Source: CAILZL01 sp035548495
GTDB lineage: Bacteria > Pseudomonadota > Gammaproteobacteria > Steroidobacterales > Steroidobacteraceae
DNA length: 64,000 bases
Direction of reading: 5' to 3'
Assembly (NCBI GenBank): GCA_035548495.1
Contig: DASZSV010000005.1
Location: 62,001 to 126,000, forward strand
Part shown: positions 45,735-55,561 of the stretch, one piece after another
Layout: each line of letters begins with the position of its first letter
Position numbering within the stretch: position 1 is the first letter of the stretch
Notes under the pieces: model-generated
The model's input: the letters and a program-made list of their open reading frames with translations, nothing else
The model's database searches: none
Told to the model about the DNA's origin: nothing
Program-made: the position numbers and the translations under genes

Positions 45735-48700
45735 TCACGGACAACTCTGGTTTGCACTTTCCGTAAAGTACGCACCTTCATTGATCCAGTTATAGAACGT
45801 CGACAAGGGCGGCACACTTGTATCTGTGTACAACGTGCCGCCACCATGTGATTCCATGCCCTGCGGCTTGAGATAAATGAAACTGGATGCGGGCGAGGCA
45901 ATGTTGATATATGCCGCGCCGGTACTTTCATTCAAGGGTGCATTGGTCATGAGCATGCAGTAAAACGCCTTGCGTGCATTCACTGTGTCATACGGCGCCA
46001 ATGTAGTGGTGTCGGTAATGTCCTGAATAATGTAGTTGGGATTCGCGTCACCCACCGCGCCACCCACCGGCGGTGTCATGCTGTGACACAACGAGCAGAT
46101 GGTACCCATCTGCAGCACCACACCATTGAAGGTGCTTGAACCGCGCAGATTCACAGTGACTGTGCCGGTATCACACACAGCGGGTTGTGCACTAAAACAG
46201 GCGCGATACTCAAAGCTGTCGATGCTCTGCGCGCTGATGAGTGTGGCACCGATATGCGATGTCACTCCGGGCGGCGCCGTGTAAGTCACATTGCCGCCAA
46301 CAGGCGCTGTGACACTGCCCGTGCCACGGCCGCGATTTACCGCTGGCTGTGTTTGAATGCTCAACGTGTATGGCTGTGCGGCGGCACTTACCAGATTCGA
46401 AAGATTGATCACCCCGCTGCCATTGGTATTAACAGTGACAGTGGCGTCGTTGGCGACAATGGATGCGGATACATTGACGGTGATGGTGCCGGCACCGGAC
46501 TGGTCGCCGTCACTGTCAGTCAATGTATATGTCACTACTCCACCTGCCAGTGAGCTGATATTGACATGCAGCACAGCAGAAGTGGATGTCACCGACTGCA
46601 CGCTGGCTGTGATGCCCGTGACACCGGTAATGTTCAATGCACTCAGCGGATCGCGCGATTGCGACCCGGACAATTGCATTACATCCACATCAATCGAAGC
46701 TGCGCCGGTGCTGTCCAGCACCACATTGCGCGTGTCACTGCCTGCACTGGGCGCCGCAACCAGCACGCGTGCGGTTGCAGTTGCAGATGACACACCTGAT
46801 TCATCCGTCAGCATCAGCGTGTAATCACCTTGCAAATCAGTCTGGAACTTGGGAGACGTTGTGTCTGCTCCCACCAGTACTGCATGACTGCCTGCTGGCG
46901 CAGTCAGTGTCCACGTCGCAGCGTTCAAATAATGACTGCATGACGATCCCAGTTGTACCCACGCATGACGTGCAACCTCCACTGCGGTTTGTCCGCTGAT
47001 GGGTGTGCCGAAGTTGTCAATACATGCAACCGGCACGCCCGGTGTTGGAACGGTAATACCTTCAGTATTGAACAAGTGTGTTTGCAGCAGTTGTGCAGGG
47101 CTCTGGGACGCACCATCACTCATCCACATGCGATCCGTTGTACGCCGCGCGAACGGCATCTGTGCTGTACCAAGGTTGGTAGCAAGATCCGGTGCATGTG
47201 CAAACTCCCAGTAACATCCCATTGGCACCTGCGATGCGGCGCCCACCGATGAATTAACCAGCAATGGATTGTCACTGCAAGCATCCAGTGCCACCGCAGC
47301 ACCTTGCGGTGTGATCGTCGCAGTTCGCGGATCGCCCATTGCGGGAATCTGCAGCACATGACAGTTGCGGCAATGACGTGCAAACACCTGTTTGTATATC
47401 TTGTCCGAATCAGCGGGATTATTGGCGACACCACCGGGCTCCCAACCCGCAGGCACAGCATCGTCATTATACGTATCACTGGGCAATCCTGCGCCACCAT
47501 ACCATTTCTCCATCAACTCTCTTGCCAGAGCAAAACGCCCCGGTGTTGCAGCAGGATCAGCAAAGGTGAGATAGGCGCCTTCATTCAATTTCTTCAACTG
47601 CGCTTCCTGCGCAGCACGTGAATACTGCGACTTGAGCGCGGCATTGGCTGGCTTGTTGGTAAATCCCTGATCGTTGTCGGTGAACAGGAAAGAATCGAGA
47701 TCCCACGGAATAAAGCCTGCATTCAAATCTGCACTGGCTGCATAGCTCGTTGCATTGCCCGGCGTGCCACCATGACATACCACACAGGCCTGCGGCATGT
47801 ACTCCTGTCCACGGCGATCAAGATCAACACTCATTACTCGATGAAAAACGCCAGTGCGAGTATCGGGAGCAAAGGTGTAAAACTTGGTGAAGCGTGGGCC
47901 GCCGCCCGGTGATGCGCTGTACTCCATCGCAACCGCCATGATCGGATTCAGTTTCTTGATTGCAGCTTCCAGATCAGCATAGTTGACGACAATGGCCGCT
48001 ACATCGCAGTGTCCGATGCGCTGCTGCAACGGCAATTGGTCAAAACCGCTGTCACACGCACCGTATTTCAGATACATGTTGCGGCCAAAACCCAGATCGA
48101 AATTATTGGTATACACCGCATGCGCATCCGCGTTCCAGCCATCGGCGGAAGTATCGAATCCGTTGGCGGCAAGCCACTTGTCCATGGTGTCCTTGTCGTT
48201 GCCGGGATCAATGGCATTGAAGTAGGCTTGTGACGATGCACGCGAATCACGCGGAATATTGTTTGCATACAATGACTCCGTGTCCACCACAGTGGCACTG
48301 GCGCTTGCCGTAGCACCACCGTTGATGCAGATCACAGGTACCGCGGTGGCGACTGCCGCACTGGACGATGACAGATCAATCTGCACTTCAAGCGTCACGC
48401 CATCAATATCCGAAGCTTCGAGCACATCACCGAGAATCACTGCATCGGGATAACCACTGATTGGCGCATTCAATACGTCATCGGTATTGATGCGCGGAAT
48501 GGGCAAACGCAATTTCGGATTTTCATCGGCGCTGCAACTGCTGCTGGTTCCCGTTTGTGCGGACCAGCTTGCTGACATCATCACCGGCTTGCCCACCGGC
48601 ACGCGCGTGTGAACAACACCATTGCGATCAGTGAATGAAACCAGTTTTGTCAATGTTACTGTCAATGGCAACGTATCGGTTACTGCCGCACTGCTGTCCG

Positions 48701-49232
48701 GTGCAACGGGTGCTTGCGTTGCAATAACTGACGGAAAGGTGTTGTCCGCATGCAGGTACTGCAAGAAGCGGTCGTTATCACGAATCGGCTTCACCAGCAC
48801 CGTTGCAGTTGCTGATGCAGTGGTTCCCTTGGCATTGGCAACGGTCAACGTGAAATGCAGCGCGGTATCCTGAGTCACTTCCGGCGCAGTGAAAGAAGAA
48901 GTGTTCGATGTGCGTGCAATCACCTGCACCACCACACTGTCGCTGGTTGATTGTTCCCATTTGAAATTCAACAATGGCAGTCCGGTATCATCCGGGCTCT
49001 TCAGGCTATCCTTGCCGCTGAGCACCACATCGGCACCGGCACGCACGGTCAACGTGATGTTGCCGCTGTCATCGCGTGTAAACGGCTGACTCAGTGCACT
49101 TGCTTTCGCCTGCGGCTCGACTTGCTGCTGCTGGCCGACATCACTCAGCTTTGAACACGCACCCAGCGTGAACACACTGCACAGCGCCACAATGGCTGCA
49201 AGATGCCGGAACCCTGTTGTCATGTTGTTCAT
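45735..49232 (-). CDS. Large multidomain lipoprotein with three CxxCH haem motifs
   Basis: The ATG at 49232 gives 1165 residues. A lipoprotein signal ends LGACSKL (Cys near 28). A PKD/Ig-like region follows (ADVVLSGKDSLKSPDDTGLP, LLNFKWEQSTSD; about 50-150). Three c-type haem-binding motifs are present: CVVCH near residue 482, CRNCH near 620 and CSLCH near 1046. The segments between them include Ig/cadherin-like stretches (VTYTLTDSDGDQSGAGTITV). It is thus an exported, lipid-anchored multihaem protein, likely at the outer membrane or cell surface. It follows an autotransporter-type barrel gene by 58 bases in the same direction. Roles in extracellular or periplasmic electron transfer or in oxidising a substrate are possible; none is proven by the sequence. 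Confidence 0.78.
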   Translation of the reverse strand: MNNMTTGFRHLAAIVALCSVFTLGACSKLSDVGQQQQVEPQAKASALSQPFTRDDSGNITLTVRAGADVVLSGKDSLKSPDDTGLPLLNFKWEQSTSDSVVVQVIARTSNTSSFTAPEVTQDTALHFTLTVANAKGTTASATATVLVKPIRDNDRFLQYLHADNTFPSVIATQAPVAPDSSAAVTDTLPLTVTLTKLVSFTDRNGVVHTRVPVGKPVMMSASWSAQTGTSSSCSADENPKLRLPIPRINTDDVLNAPISGYPDAVILGDVLEASDIDGVTLEVQIDLSSSSAAVATAVPVICINGGATASASATVVDTESLYANNIPRDSRASSQAYFNAIDPGNDKDTMDKWLAANGFDTSADGWNADAHAVYTNNFDLGFGRNMYLKYGACDSGFDQLPLQQRIGHCDVAAIVVNYADLEAAIKKLNPIMAVAMEYSASPGGGPRFTKFYTFAPDTRTGVFHRVMSVDLDRRGQEYMPQACVVCHGGTPGNATSYAASADLNAGFIPWDLDSFLFTDNDQGFTNKPANAALKSQYSRAAQEAQLKKLNEGAYLTFADPAATPGRFALARELMEKWYGGAGLPSDTYNDDAVPAGWEPGGVANNPADSDKIYKQVFARHCRNCHVLQIPAMGDPRTATITPQGAAVALDACSDNPLLVNSSVGAASQVPMGCYWEFAHAPDLATNLGTAQMPFARRTTDRMWMSDGASQSPAQLLQTHLFNTEGITVPTPGVPVACIDNFGTPISGQTAVEVARHAWVQLGSSCSHYLNAATWTLTAPAGSHAVLVGADTTSPKFQTDLQGDYTLMLTDESGVSSATATARVLVAAPSAGSDTRNVVLDSTGAASIDVDVMQLSGSQSRDPLSALNITGVTGITASVQSVTSTSAVLHVNISSLAGGVVTYTLTDSDGDQSGAGTITVNVSASIVANDATVTVNTNGSGVINLSNLVSAAAQPYTLSIQTQPAVNRGRGTGSVTAPVGGNVTYTAPPGVTSHIGATLISAQSIDSFEYRACFSAQPAVCDTGTVTVNLRGSSTFNGVVLQMGTICSLCHSMTPPVGGAVGDANPNYIIQDITDTTTLAPYDTVNARKAFYCMLMTNAPLNESTGAAYINIASPASSFIYLKPQGMESHGGGTLYTDTSVPPLSTFYNWINEGAYFTESANQSCP

Positions 49233-49290
49233 ACCATTTCTGTTCTGTAAGCAGTCAGGACGCGATGACAGATTGCATTGCGCGCATTTT

Positions 49291-50745
49291 TTAAAATTCA
49301 CCACGAATTCCGGCGGAAATCACATGATGTTCCAGGTAGCTGATGCCGGATGTTGCCTGGTATTGCGCGAACATCTGCCAGCCATGAGGCAACACTGCGG
49401 ATATGCCGGCGGCATAGATGCGGTAGGTGCTGACGCGCTTATCGCTCGGCAGCTCGAATGGCGTACCGCCCGCATATTGATCGTTGTACGTTGCATCAAC
49501 CGTGAAAGGATCGGTGTCGAAGTTATGATGCAACTCGCCCTTGATGTAGGGAATGAACACACCAACATGCGGCGTCCAGGTATATTGCAGCTTGATGCCG
49601 ATTGCGACATCCATCGAGCTGAGATGCTGATCGCCAAAGGCAAATCCATATCCTGAAGGCATTCCGTTGCGCGTTCCGCCGGTATAAATGCTGTTCTCGC
49701 GAAAACCGTTGATGGTGATGTCGCGATATTCCATGTTCAGATAAGGATCGACACTCACCGCACGCATATTGAGCGGCCAGCCAAAACTGATGGTGCCAAT
49801 GGTGTTGGCGCTGTGCGTTGTGCCGGTGGCAAGCGCATTGACTGATTCGACGTTGATATTGAACGAGGGGTAATTGATTTCCCGCCGTGAATCAATTGCC
49901 AGCCGCTGGTATCCCAGCGCCATGTCGAGATAAGGTCCTTCCCATTCATACAATCCATACAATGTCAGACCAGCACCGCTGGCGCGCAGGTTACCCGACA
50001 CCACACTCTGGCTTGAATCAAAATCAATGCGCTGATTGTTGCTGCCAAGCATGGCGCCCAGCACCAGCCGCGGCGTGACACGATAATCAACGCCCAGCGT
50101 AAAACTGCGATCATCAAAGGCAAACGCATCTTCCAGCTCGGTGGGATGACGTCTGCCGTAACCAAAGCCGCCATCCAGAAACACACCCCAACGGCTTGCA
50201 GGCATGCTTACACTGTCGTCACCGGCGCTGCCTCCCCGCGCAGCACGCGCGGTCACTTGCGCCTGCGCATCACCGCCACCAAAGCGGATCGCTGTGATAC
50301 GCGACATCACACTGGCAATTTGTGTGTTGGCAAACTCGGTACTGGCCGAACCCGGTGCCGACAATTCTTCCGCTGCTGTCCAGCGCAGCGCAAAACCCAG
50401 TCCCTGATCATCAACACGCAGACTGAATTGCGTTGGTCCGGCGCCCAGCAACTCGTTGGCCGATTGCACCAGTTCCTGTGATATCTGGAACACGCGGAAC
50501 ATTTCCGCCGGACACGCAGCACTCGCCGCCAGCAGGTTTCCGCAAGTGCCCACCAACTGGTTGTAGGTTGTCTGATTGCCAATCGCCGACAGTCGCTCCA
50601 GCCGGTTGAATTGATATTGACCGGAATTCACCAGTGTCACCAGACTGCCCGTCACGTTGCCGGTACTCTGTGCATTGGCGGTTGCAATTCCACACATGCA
50701 CACCACCACGGCAACCGCGGCGGATACCCACACTCTGATTCTCAT
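49291..50745 (-). CDS. Autotransporter-type outer-membrane barrel protein
   Basis: The 484-residue protein starts with a signal peptide (MRIRVWVSAAVAVVVCMCGI, cleavage after ANA). A short passenger part (about 26-180) precedes a C-terminal autotransporter-like barrel, where strands such as RWGVFLDGGFGYGRRHPTEL, FTLGVDYRVTPRLVLGAMLG and MFAQYQATSGISYLEHHVIS alternate; the chain ends IRGEF with terminal Phe. The passenger is short and contains Cys residues (GTCGNLLAASAACPAE), unusual for autotransporters. It precedes the haem lipoprotein gene on the same strand, separated by 58 bases, so the two are probably cotranscribed. Confidence 0.78.
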   Translation of the reverse strand: MRIRVWVSAAVAVVVCMCGIATANAQSTGNVTGSLVTLVNSGQYQFNRLERLSAIGNQTTYNQLVGTCGNLLAASAACPAEMFRVFQISQELVQSANELLGAGPTQFSLRVDDQGLGFALRWTAAEELSAPGSASTEFANTQIASVMSRITAIRFGGGDAQAQVTARAARGGSAGDDSVSMPASRWGVFLDGGFGYGRRHPTELEDAFAFDDRSFTLGVDYRVTPRLVLGAMLGSNNQRIDFDSSQSVVSGNLRASGAGLTLYGLYEWEGPYLDMALGYQRLAIDSRREINYPSFNINVESVNALATGTTHSANTIGTISFGWPLNMRAVSVDPYLNMEYRDITINGFRENSIYTGGTRNGMPSGYGFAFGDQHLSSMDVAIGIKLQYTWTPHVGVFIPYIKGELHHNFDTDPFTVDATYNDQYAGGTPFELPSDKRVSTYRIYAAGISAVLPHGWQMFAQYQATSGISYLEHHVISAGIRGEF

Positions 50746-51217
50746 TATTTAAACGCTCCCACGACTGCGGGCCTGTTAAAGTTATTCAACGACGCCGTAG
50801 CCGACTTCACCAACGAATGATCAGCATTGCCTGCTTTGCCCCGTAAGCATGACATGCATGACCTTTTAGAATTCCTGGCACCCCATTCTAAAGTAAACAA
50901 TCATCCTGACCAGAACCTTATGTATTGCCGGACAATTATTTTTCACTTCCCCCCGCGATGCCGGCCTGCACAGCGTGTGTGGATTGCCTTTTACACACAT
51001 TCGCATTCCATCAGCTGCTGCGCTGCCACGGCATCATTATCAGTTTATTGTACCTGGCATCGCAACCGTAACGACATGCAAATCTGGTTCATAACAATCA
51101 AATGCACAACAGACTCTTGAAAATATCATTGCCGGTAATCTCTCAGGATTGGCTGGAGAGACATTCGACAGGTATCATCCGGCAATATTAAAAACCAGCA
51201 TGAAAGAAACACCAGCC
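50746..51217. other. Intergenic region upstream of mannanase gene, with leader hairpin
   Basis: No gene is supported in these 472 bases. The last part (51128-51186) can form a hairpin: ATTGCCGG pairs with CCGGCAAT, and inside it CTCTC pairs with GAGAG. It lies immediately before the mannanase start, so it would be in the transcript leader. The region is visibly AT-richer than surrounding genes and probably contains promoters for both flanking divergent genes. Confidence 0.5.
51128..51186 (+). promoter_or_regulatory. Possible leader stem-loop before GH26 gene
   Basis: Arms ATTGCCGG (51128-51135) and CCGGCAAT (51179-51186) form an 8-bp stem, with an internal CTCTC/GAGAG helix. It does not match a riboswitch class I know. 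Confidence 0.3.
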
Positions 51218-52264
51218 ATGAACATCCGCTCCAGCATTCGCCGCCTGCAAATCCTGTTGTTGGCCACCAGCCTGTTGTTTGGCAGCGTAACATTTGCGGC
51301 GGACGATATCGCGGCTGACAAGCCGGTCACTCCCAATGCATCGCCGGAAGCCGTGGCACTGCTCAACTACATTTACAACATTTCCGGCAATCACACGCTG
51401 GCGGGCCAGCATGCAGTACCGCTGTTGCGAACAGCACGATTGATTGAAGCGCAACGTGCCGGCGGACATTTTCCCGCGGTGTTCGGCATGGACTTCGGCT
51501 TTGATTCACCCGGCACCTGGGATGGCATCAACTTTCGTCAAAACATTGTTGACGATGCCATCCGCAAATCACGTGAAGGTTACATCATTGTTCTGATGTG
51601 GCATGCGGTGCGCCCCATTGAAGATGAGCCGGTGAAATTCTCCACCTCGATTCAGGGCAAATTGACCGGTGCCGAATGGCATGACCTCATCACACCGGGC
51701 ACTGAGATCAACGAGCGCTGGAAATCGCAGGTGGATGTCATTGCGTACTATTTGAAACAATTGCGCGATGCCCATGTGCCGGTGCTGTGGCGTCCCTATC
51801 ACGAAATGAATGGCGGCTGGTTCTGGTGGGGCAGGAAAAAAGGCGAGAACGGTTACAAGAAACTTTATCGCATGATGTTTGACCGCTTCGTCAACTTCCA
51901 CAAACTGAACAATCTGCTGTGGATATACGGCGCCAATGAAGTCTCGCCGCCCAATGTTGATTCATATGACACCTATTATCCGGGTGACGATGTGGTGGAC
52001 ATTCTTGCCACCGACATTTATCACAGCAACTTCGCGCAGGAACAGTATGGCCAGTTGCTGGCGCTGGCAAAGAACAAACCCATTGCACTGGCGGAAACCG
52101 GCGCCATTCCTTCGCCGGAAATTCTCAAAACACAACCGCGCTGGGCGTGGTTCATGTACTGGTATGATCCACCCGACAGCGGCCCGGTGGCCGACGACTT
52201 TCGCAGAACATACGGCAGTGATCAGGTCATCACATTGGACAAGCTGCCTGCAAAGAAACCATAG
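51218..52264 (+). CDS. Exported GH26 family beta-mannanase
   Basis: The ATG at 51218 is chosen for a compact signal peptide (MNIRSSIRRLQILLLATSLL); an ATG at 51200 adds six residues. The 348-residue precursor has the GH26 catalytic residues: the acid/base Glu 196 in WRPYHEMNGGWFWWG and the nucleophile Glu 293 in IALAETGA. HTLAGQHAVPLL near the N-terminus and FGMDFGFDSPGTWDG are typical of the clan GH-A fold of GH26. It should cleave beta-1,4-mannan or related glycans outside the cytoplasm. No carbohydrate-binding module is attached. It begins a stretch of glycan genes, though they alternate in strand. Confidence 0.9.
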   Translation: MNIRSSIRRLQILLLATSLLFGSVTFAADDIAADKPVTPNASPEAVALLNYIYNISGNHTLAGQHAVPLLRTARLIEAQRAGGHFPAVFGMDFGFDSPGTWDGINFRQNIVDDAIRKSREGYIIVLMWHAVRPIEDEPVKFSTSIQGKLTGAEWHDLITPGTEINERWKSQVDVIAYYLKQLRDAHVPVLWRPYHEMNGGWFWWGRKKGENGYKKLYRMMFDRFVNFHKLNNLLWIYGANEVSPPNVDSYDTYYPGDDVVDILATDIYHSNFAQEQYGQLLALAKNKPIALAETGAIPSPEILKTQPRWAWFMYWYDPPDSGPVADDFRRTYGSDQVITLDKLPAKKP

Positions 52265-52345
52265 CGGCATGCATCGCTGTAACGCATAAGATGACAGCGT
52301 GTTGAAATGCTCATTCACACAATGTCAATGAAGCCGCCCGCAAAC

Positions 52346-54145
52346 TCATGCACCCGGAACTGCTGCTTTATGCTTGCTCTGTTGCTCGTACTTCCGTATG
52401 GCCGCAACATAGGTATCGAACAGGGCGCTTCGTGCTTTTTTGGTGGTGAAGGTATGATCGGCACCCTGAATTTCATGAAACGAAAAACCGGGATACTTGC
52501 TTAACGCCTTGCCGCGTGAACCCAGATACAGGGCTACTTCGTCCATGCCGCCGTCACCTCGGCTGTAAAGCATTTCAATCAATGCGCCGCGTTTCAGCAG
52601 AGCCACGCAATCGCGCCGGACTGGATTGGCAGTCTTTCCGGGATGGAATATCGCGTAAATCAGCTCGCGGATCTTGCTTTTATATATTTTCACGACTCTC
52701 GCAGAGATGGCGCGAGTCAGGTATCTCAAATTTATTTTTCCCGCCAACAAGCGCTGCCAGGTTTTCAGTTGCGCCATTTTTTGTACGTAGGATTCCATAC
52801 TGGCCGCAGACAATTCTGATTGAGTGCCAACATTATCCGCATCACGCCATATGAAGCGCCACAGATTTACAACTGTCAGAATCTTGACCCTGGGGTCCTT
52901 GACCGCCGCGTTGTATGCAATGTAGGCACCGGAACAGATTCCTGACACAAGCACACCGCCAAATCCCCGCTGCACCACAGCGTCAATGGCTTCTGTTACG
53001 TCCCTCACCTGTTGCGGGCTGTAAATCTGATTTGGTTTAAGCCCTTCTCGCGCCGGACTATCACCCACGCCGGACACATCGAGCCTCAGGGAACTGATGC
53101 CCAATGACGCAAGTTTGCGTGCGTGATCAACCGTCATTCGATGTGAACCGATACGATGAATGGCACCGGTGCTTGCAAAAACAATGCATAACTCACTTTG
53201 CCGCCTGACCGGTTTGCAATAGATACCAAACATGGAACCATCTTTTCCAATTTGAACCGGCTCTTCCGTGTAATCGGGATGCGTCAATTCAGTTTGATAA
53301 CCACTACCAGACTTGAGCGCATCGCCCATTGAAGCTCCGCCAGAAATTCGCATCGACAGCAGCCATTCAGTCATGAATTTGAAATCGTTGACCGGCTCTT
53401 TGGCGAATATGGCGTCCTGAGCAAAACCGGCGTAATCAGTAGATGCACGCACAACAGGATCAAGCGCACTCGATTGCAGTGCATCGACGAGTTTTTGATC
53501 GGCGTTGACATCGCTGCGGTGAATGTAAAGAACAGGCTTTCCTTTATAGTTGAGCTTTGAAATGTCCAGTCGGCCAAGATCATTGACGGTCTGTTCTGTC
53601 AGCAACCATCCAGCCATGATCACATCATTGGTCCCGCCGCTTTCGGCATCTGGATCCCCTGCATCGCGAATGCCGGCAGCCAGCGCCTTGATTTCGCGTA
53701 CATACTGCCGGCCGCCAACACATGGCGCATAAAGAATCAGGCCGGCAATATCATCACGCGGCGTTCCTGCAACCGCGGCAAGCGTTCCTCCCAAACGCAC
53801 ACCCAGCAATACCGTTGTTGTAACACCGGACTGCTCCTTTAAAAAATCGATCGCATTTGCTATTGAGTCCAGCCAGTCATCAACACGACCGGGCTGATGA
53901 TCATCACCCGGAGAATCGCCCGTGCCATGCAAATCAAATCTCAGAACCGGAAATCCATTCGCGGCAAGTATTTCAGCACAGCGGCGCAACCCCCAATAGG
54001 TGCACACCATGTCATAGCCATTGGGGCTGACAATCACGACTCCGGCGTTTTTTGATGACACTGCTGGCGGGTGATACCACCCAAACAAATTTTTCGGACC
54101 GAAGTAAAGCGGCTTGCCTGTGGCGGTCATGATAAGTTTTGACAC
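52346..54145 (-). CDS. Double alpha/beta-hydrolase protein, atypical nucleophile sites
   Basis: The 599-residue cytoplasmic-looking protein contains two alpha/beta-hydrolase domains. Domain 1 (about 1-265) has FDLHGTGDSPGD and, at the nucleophile elbow, GVRLGG, with Arg 117 in place of the catalytic Ser. Domain 2 (about 300-590) has RLDVSGVGDSPAREG and an elbow GICSG with Cys 404, and a likely His in GADHTFTT. The pairing resembles the two exosortase-system-associated hydrolases, of which the second type shows GLRLG at the elbow, but no exosortase genes are visible here. Domain 1 is probably non-catalytic; domain 2 might use Cys. It precedes an acyltransferase on the same strand. Confidence 0.75.
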   Translation of the reverse strand: MSKLIMTATGKPLYFGPKNLFGWYHPPAVSSKNAGVVIVSPNGYDMVCTYWGLRRCAEILAANGFPVLRFDLHGTGDSPGDDHQPGRVDDWLDSIANAIDFLKEQSGVTTTVLLGVRLGGTLAAVAGTPRDDIAGLILYAPCVGGRQYVREIKALAAGIRDAGDPDAESGGTNDVIMAGWLLTEQTVNDLGRLDISKLNYKGKPVLYIHRSDVNADQKLVDALQSSALDPVVRASTDYAGFAQDAIFAKEPVNDFKFMTEWLLSMRISGGASMGDALKSGSGYQTELTHPDYTEEPVQIGKDGSMFGIYCKPVRRQSELCIVFASTGAIHRIGSHRMTVDHARKLASLGISSLRLDVSGVGDSPAREGLKPNQIYSPQQVRDVTEAIDAVVQRGFGGVLVSGICSGAYIAYNAAVKDPRVKILTVVNLWRFIWRDADNVGTQSELSAASMESYVQKMAQLKTWQRLLAGKINLRYLTRAISARVVKIYKSKIRELIYAIFHPGKTANPVRRDCVALLKRGALIEMLYSRGDGGMDEVALYLGSRGKALSKYPGFSFHEIQGADHTFTTKKARSALFDTYVAAIRKYEQQSKHKAAVPGA

Positions 54146-54255
54146 TTCCCCGGAAAACGAATGGTTATTCTGCTGGGCGCAACGGTGCCAAGAATAGCAT
54201 TCTGCAACTTGCCTGACACCAGCTTTACTTTATTTGCAAGTCGTATTTCCAGAAT

Positions 54256-55404
54256 TCAACCGGGAATCGGGCCGGACACCGCAGCGGATCGTGGCCGGTG
54301 ATACATAAAGTGCCGTTTCAACTTCAGGAATGGTGTTTCGAAATAACGGTAGCTCAGAAACGCCAGCAACGTGCTGCCCGCCACAAAGATAATGACATTC
54401 ACCCCGCGCAGCACCAGTGACGGCAGGTAGGCGGCCAGATGTGGAGTGAGCGCGGTAATAACGCGATACACGGGGCGATGAATAATATATACGCCGTAGG
54501 AAATTTTTCCGAATGCGGTGAGGTAACGGTTGGCAAACAGCGAAGCCTCACCGCGCACACAGGCAAGAATCAGCAACGCCGCCGTGAGATTGAGCAATGT
54601 ATATCCCCATGCGTATTGCAGATCATTCGCCATGAAGTACGGATACCCCAGCGACCATATGGCAAAGCGAACACCATTCTGCACATTGACCAGAACACCC
54701 AGTGCGATGGTGACTACAGCGCCGCCCACTGCCCACCATCGCACCCGTTGCATCCATTGCAGGTCGAACAGCACCAGCGCAGCACCCGCTGCAAATCCAT
54801 CCATCAACGTCGGTGTAAAAAAATACAACTGGAATGTGGTCACAACATTGAAGTGCACCAGCAGCACACGCACCAGCGGCATCAACGCCAGCATGGCGAC
54901 CACCAGCGCCCGCAATACACGATCACTCGAGAACCAGATGACAAATGGCCACAGCAGATAAAATTGTTCTTCCACTGCCAGCGACCAGAAATGGGAATAC
55001 ACATCGCTGATGGGCACCAGACCCAGCATGTGTCCGAAGTTGAGCGAATAAGTCCACAGCCATGGACGCGCCACCGGCCAGGTTTGTGGCACAGCAGTAA
55101 AGTGCCACAGCACCTCTCCCACCAGCAGGAAGGCGATGTACAACGGGAATATTCGCAGCACGCGCCGCGCCCAGAACACTTTCAGATAGGCACCGATACC
55201 GGCTGCTTCTGATTTTGCGTTGAGCAATATGCGCGTGATAAGAAAGCCCGAAAGCACAAAGAACAATTGCACACCAATCCATCCGCCGCCGAACTGTTCG
55301 TGGTAGTGCACCGCCATCACCAGTGCCACAGCCAACGCGCGCACGCCATCCAGTGCCGTAATGTTGTCCAGTTTGCTGACTGCTTGTTGCGAATGCTCAC
55401 TCAT
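54256..55404 (-). CDS. Acyltransferase 3 family membrane protein
   Basis: The ATG at 55404 gives 382 residues. ITALDGVRALAVALVMAVHY with the conserved Arg and His of the active site lies near residues 15-35, and FFVLSGFLITRILLNAKSE follows. About ten hydrophobic helices cover the protein, and SLAVEEQFYLLWPFVIW is the family signature in the middle. Such enzymes (OafA/OatA type) acetylate or succinylate extracellular or surface sugars. It lies 110 bases upstream of the double hydrolase gene on the same strand, and 157 bases after the DUF418 gene. The modified glycan is unknown. Confidence 0.9.
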   Translation of the reverse strand: MSEHSQQAVSKLDNITALDGVRALAVALVMAVHYHEQFGGGWIGVQLFFVLSGFLITRILLNAKSEAAGIGAYLKVFWARRVLRIFPLYIAFLLVGEVLWHFTAVPQTWPVARPWLWTYSLNFGHMLGLVPISDVYSHFWSLAVEEQFYLLWPFVIWFSSDRVLRALVVAMLALMPLVRVLLVHFNVVTTFQLYFFTPTLMDGFAAGAALVLFDLQWMQRVRWWAVGGAVVTIALGVLVNVQNGVRFAIWSLGYPYFMANDLQYAWGYTLLNLTAALLILACVRGEASLFANRYLTAFGKISYGVYIIHRPVYRVITALTPHLAAYLPSLVLRGVNVIIFVAGSTLLAFLSYRYFETPFLKLKRHFMYHRPRSAAVSGPIPG

Positions 55405-55561
55405 GAAATCTGTTTGCCACACCGAAGGAACAGAACAAGCTACCTAGACTAACCAGCCTTGATGACAAACACCAGCACAAAGCGCAAGTCAATGCCGGGA
55501 ACAGAAACACAGGACACATCCGGCGCACCGGCACCTGCGGCATATTCCGGTAAGCTGTGAT

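Noticed and set aside
51200..51217. Earlier ATG for the GH26 gene
   Set aside because: It would only add six residues before an already complete signal peptide; kept as an alternative.
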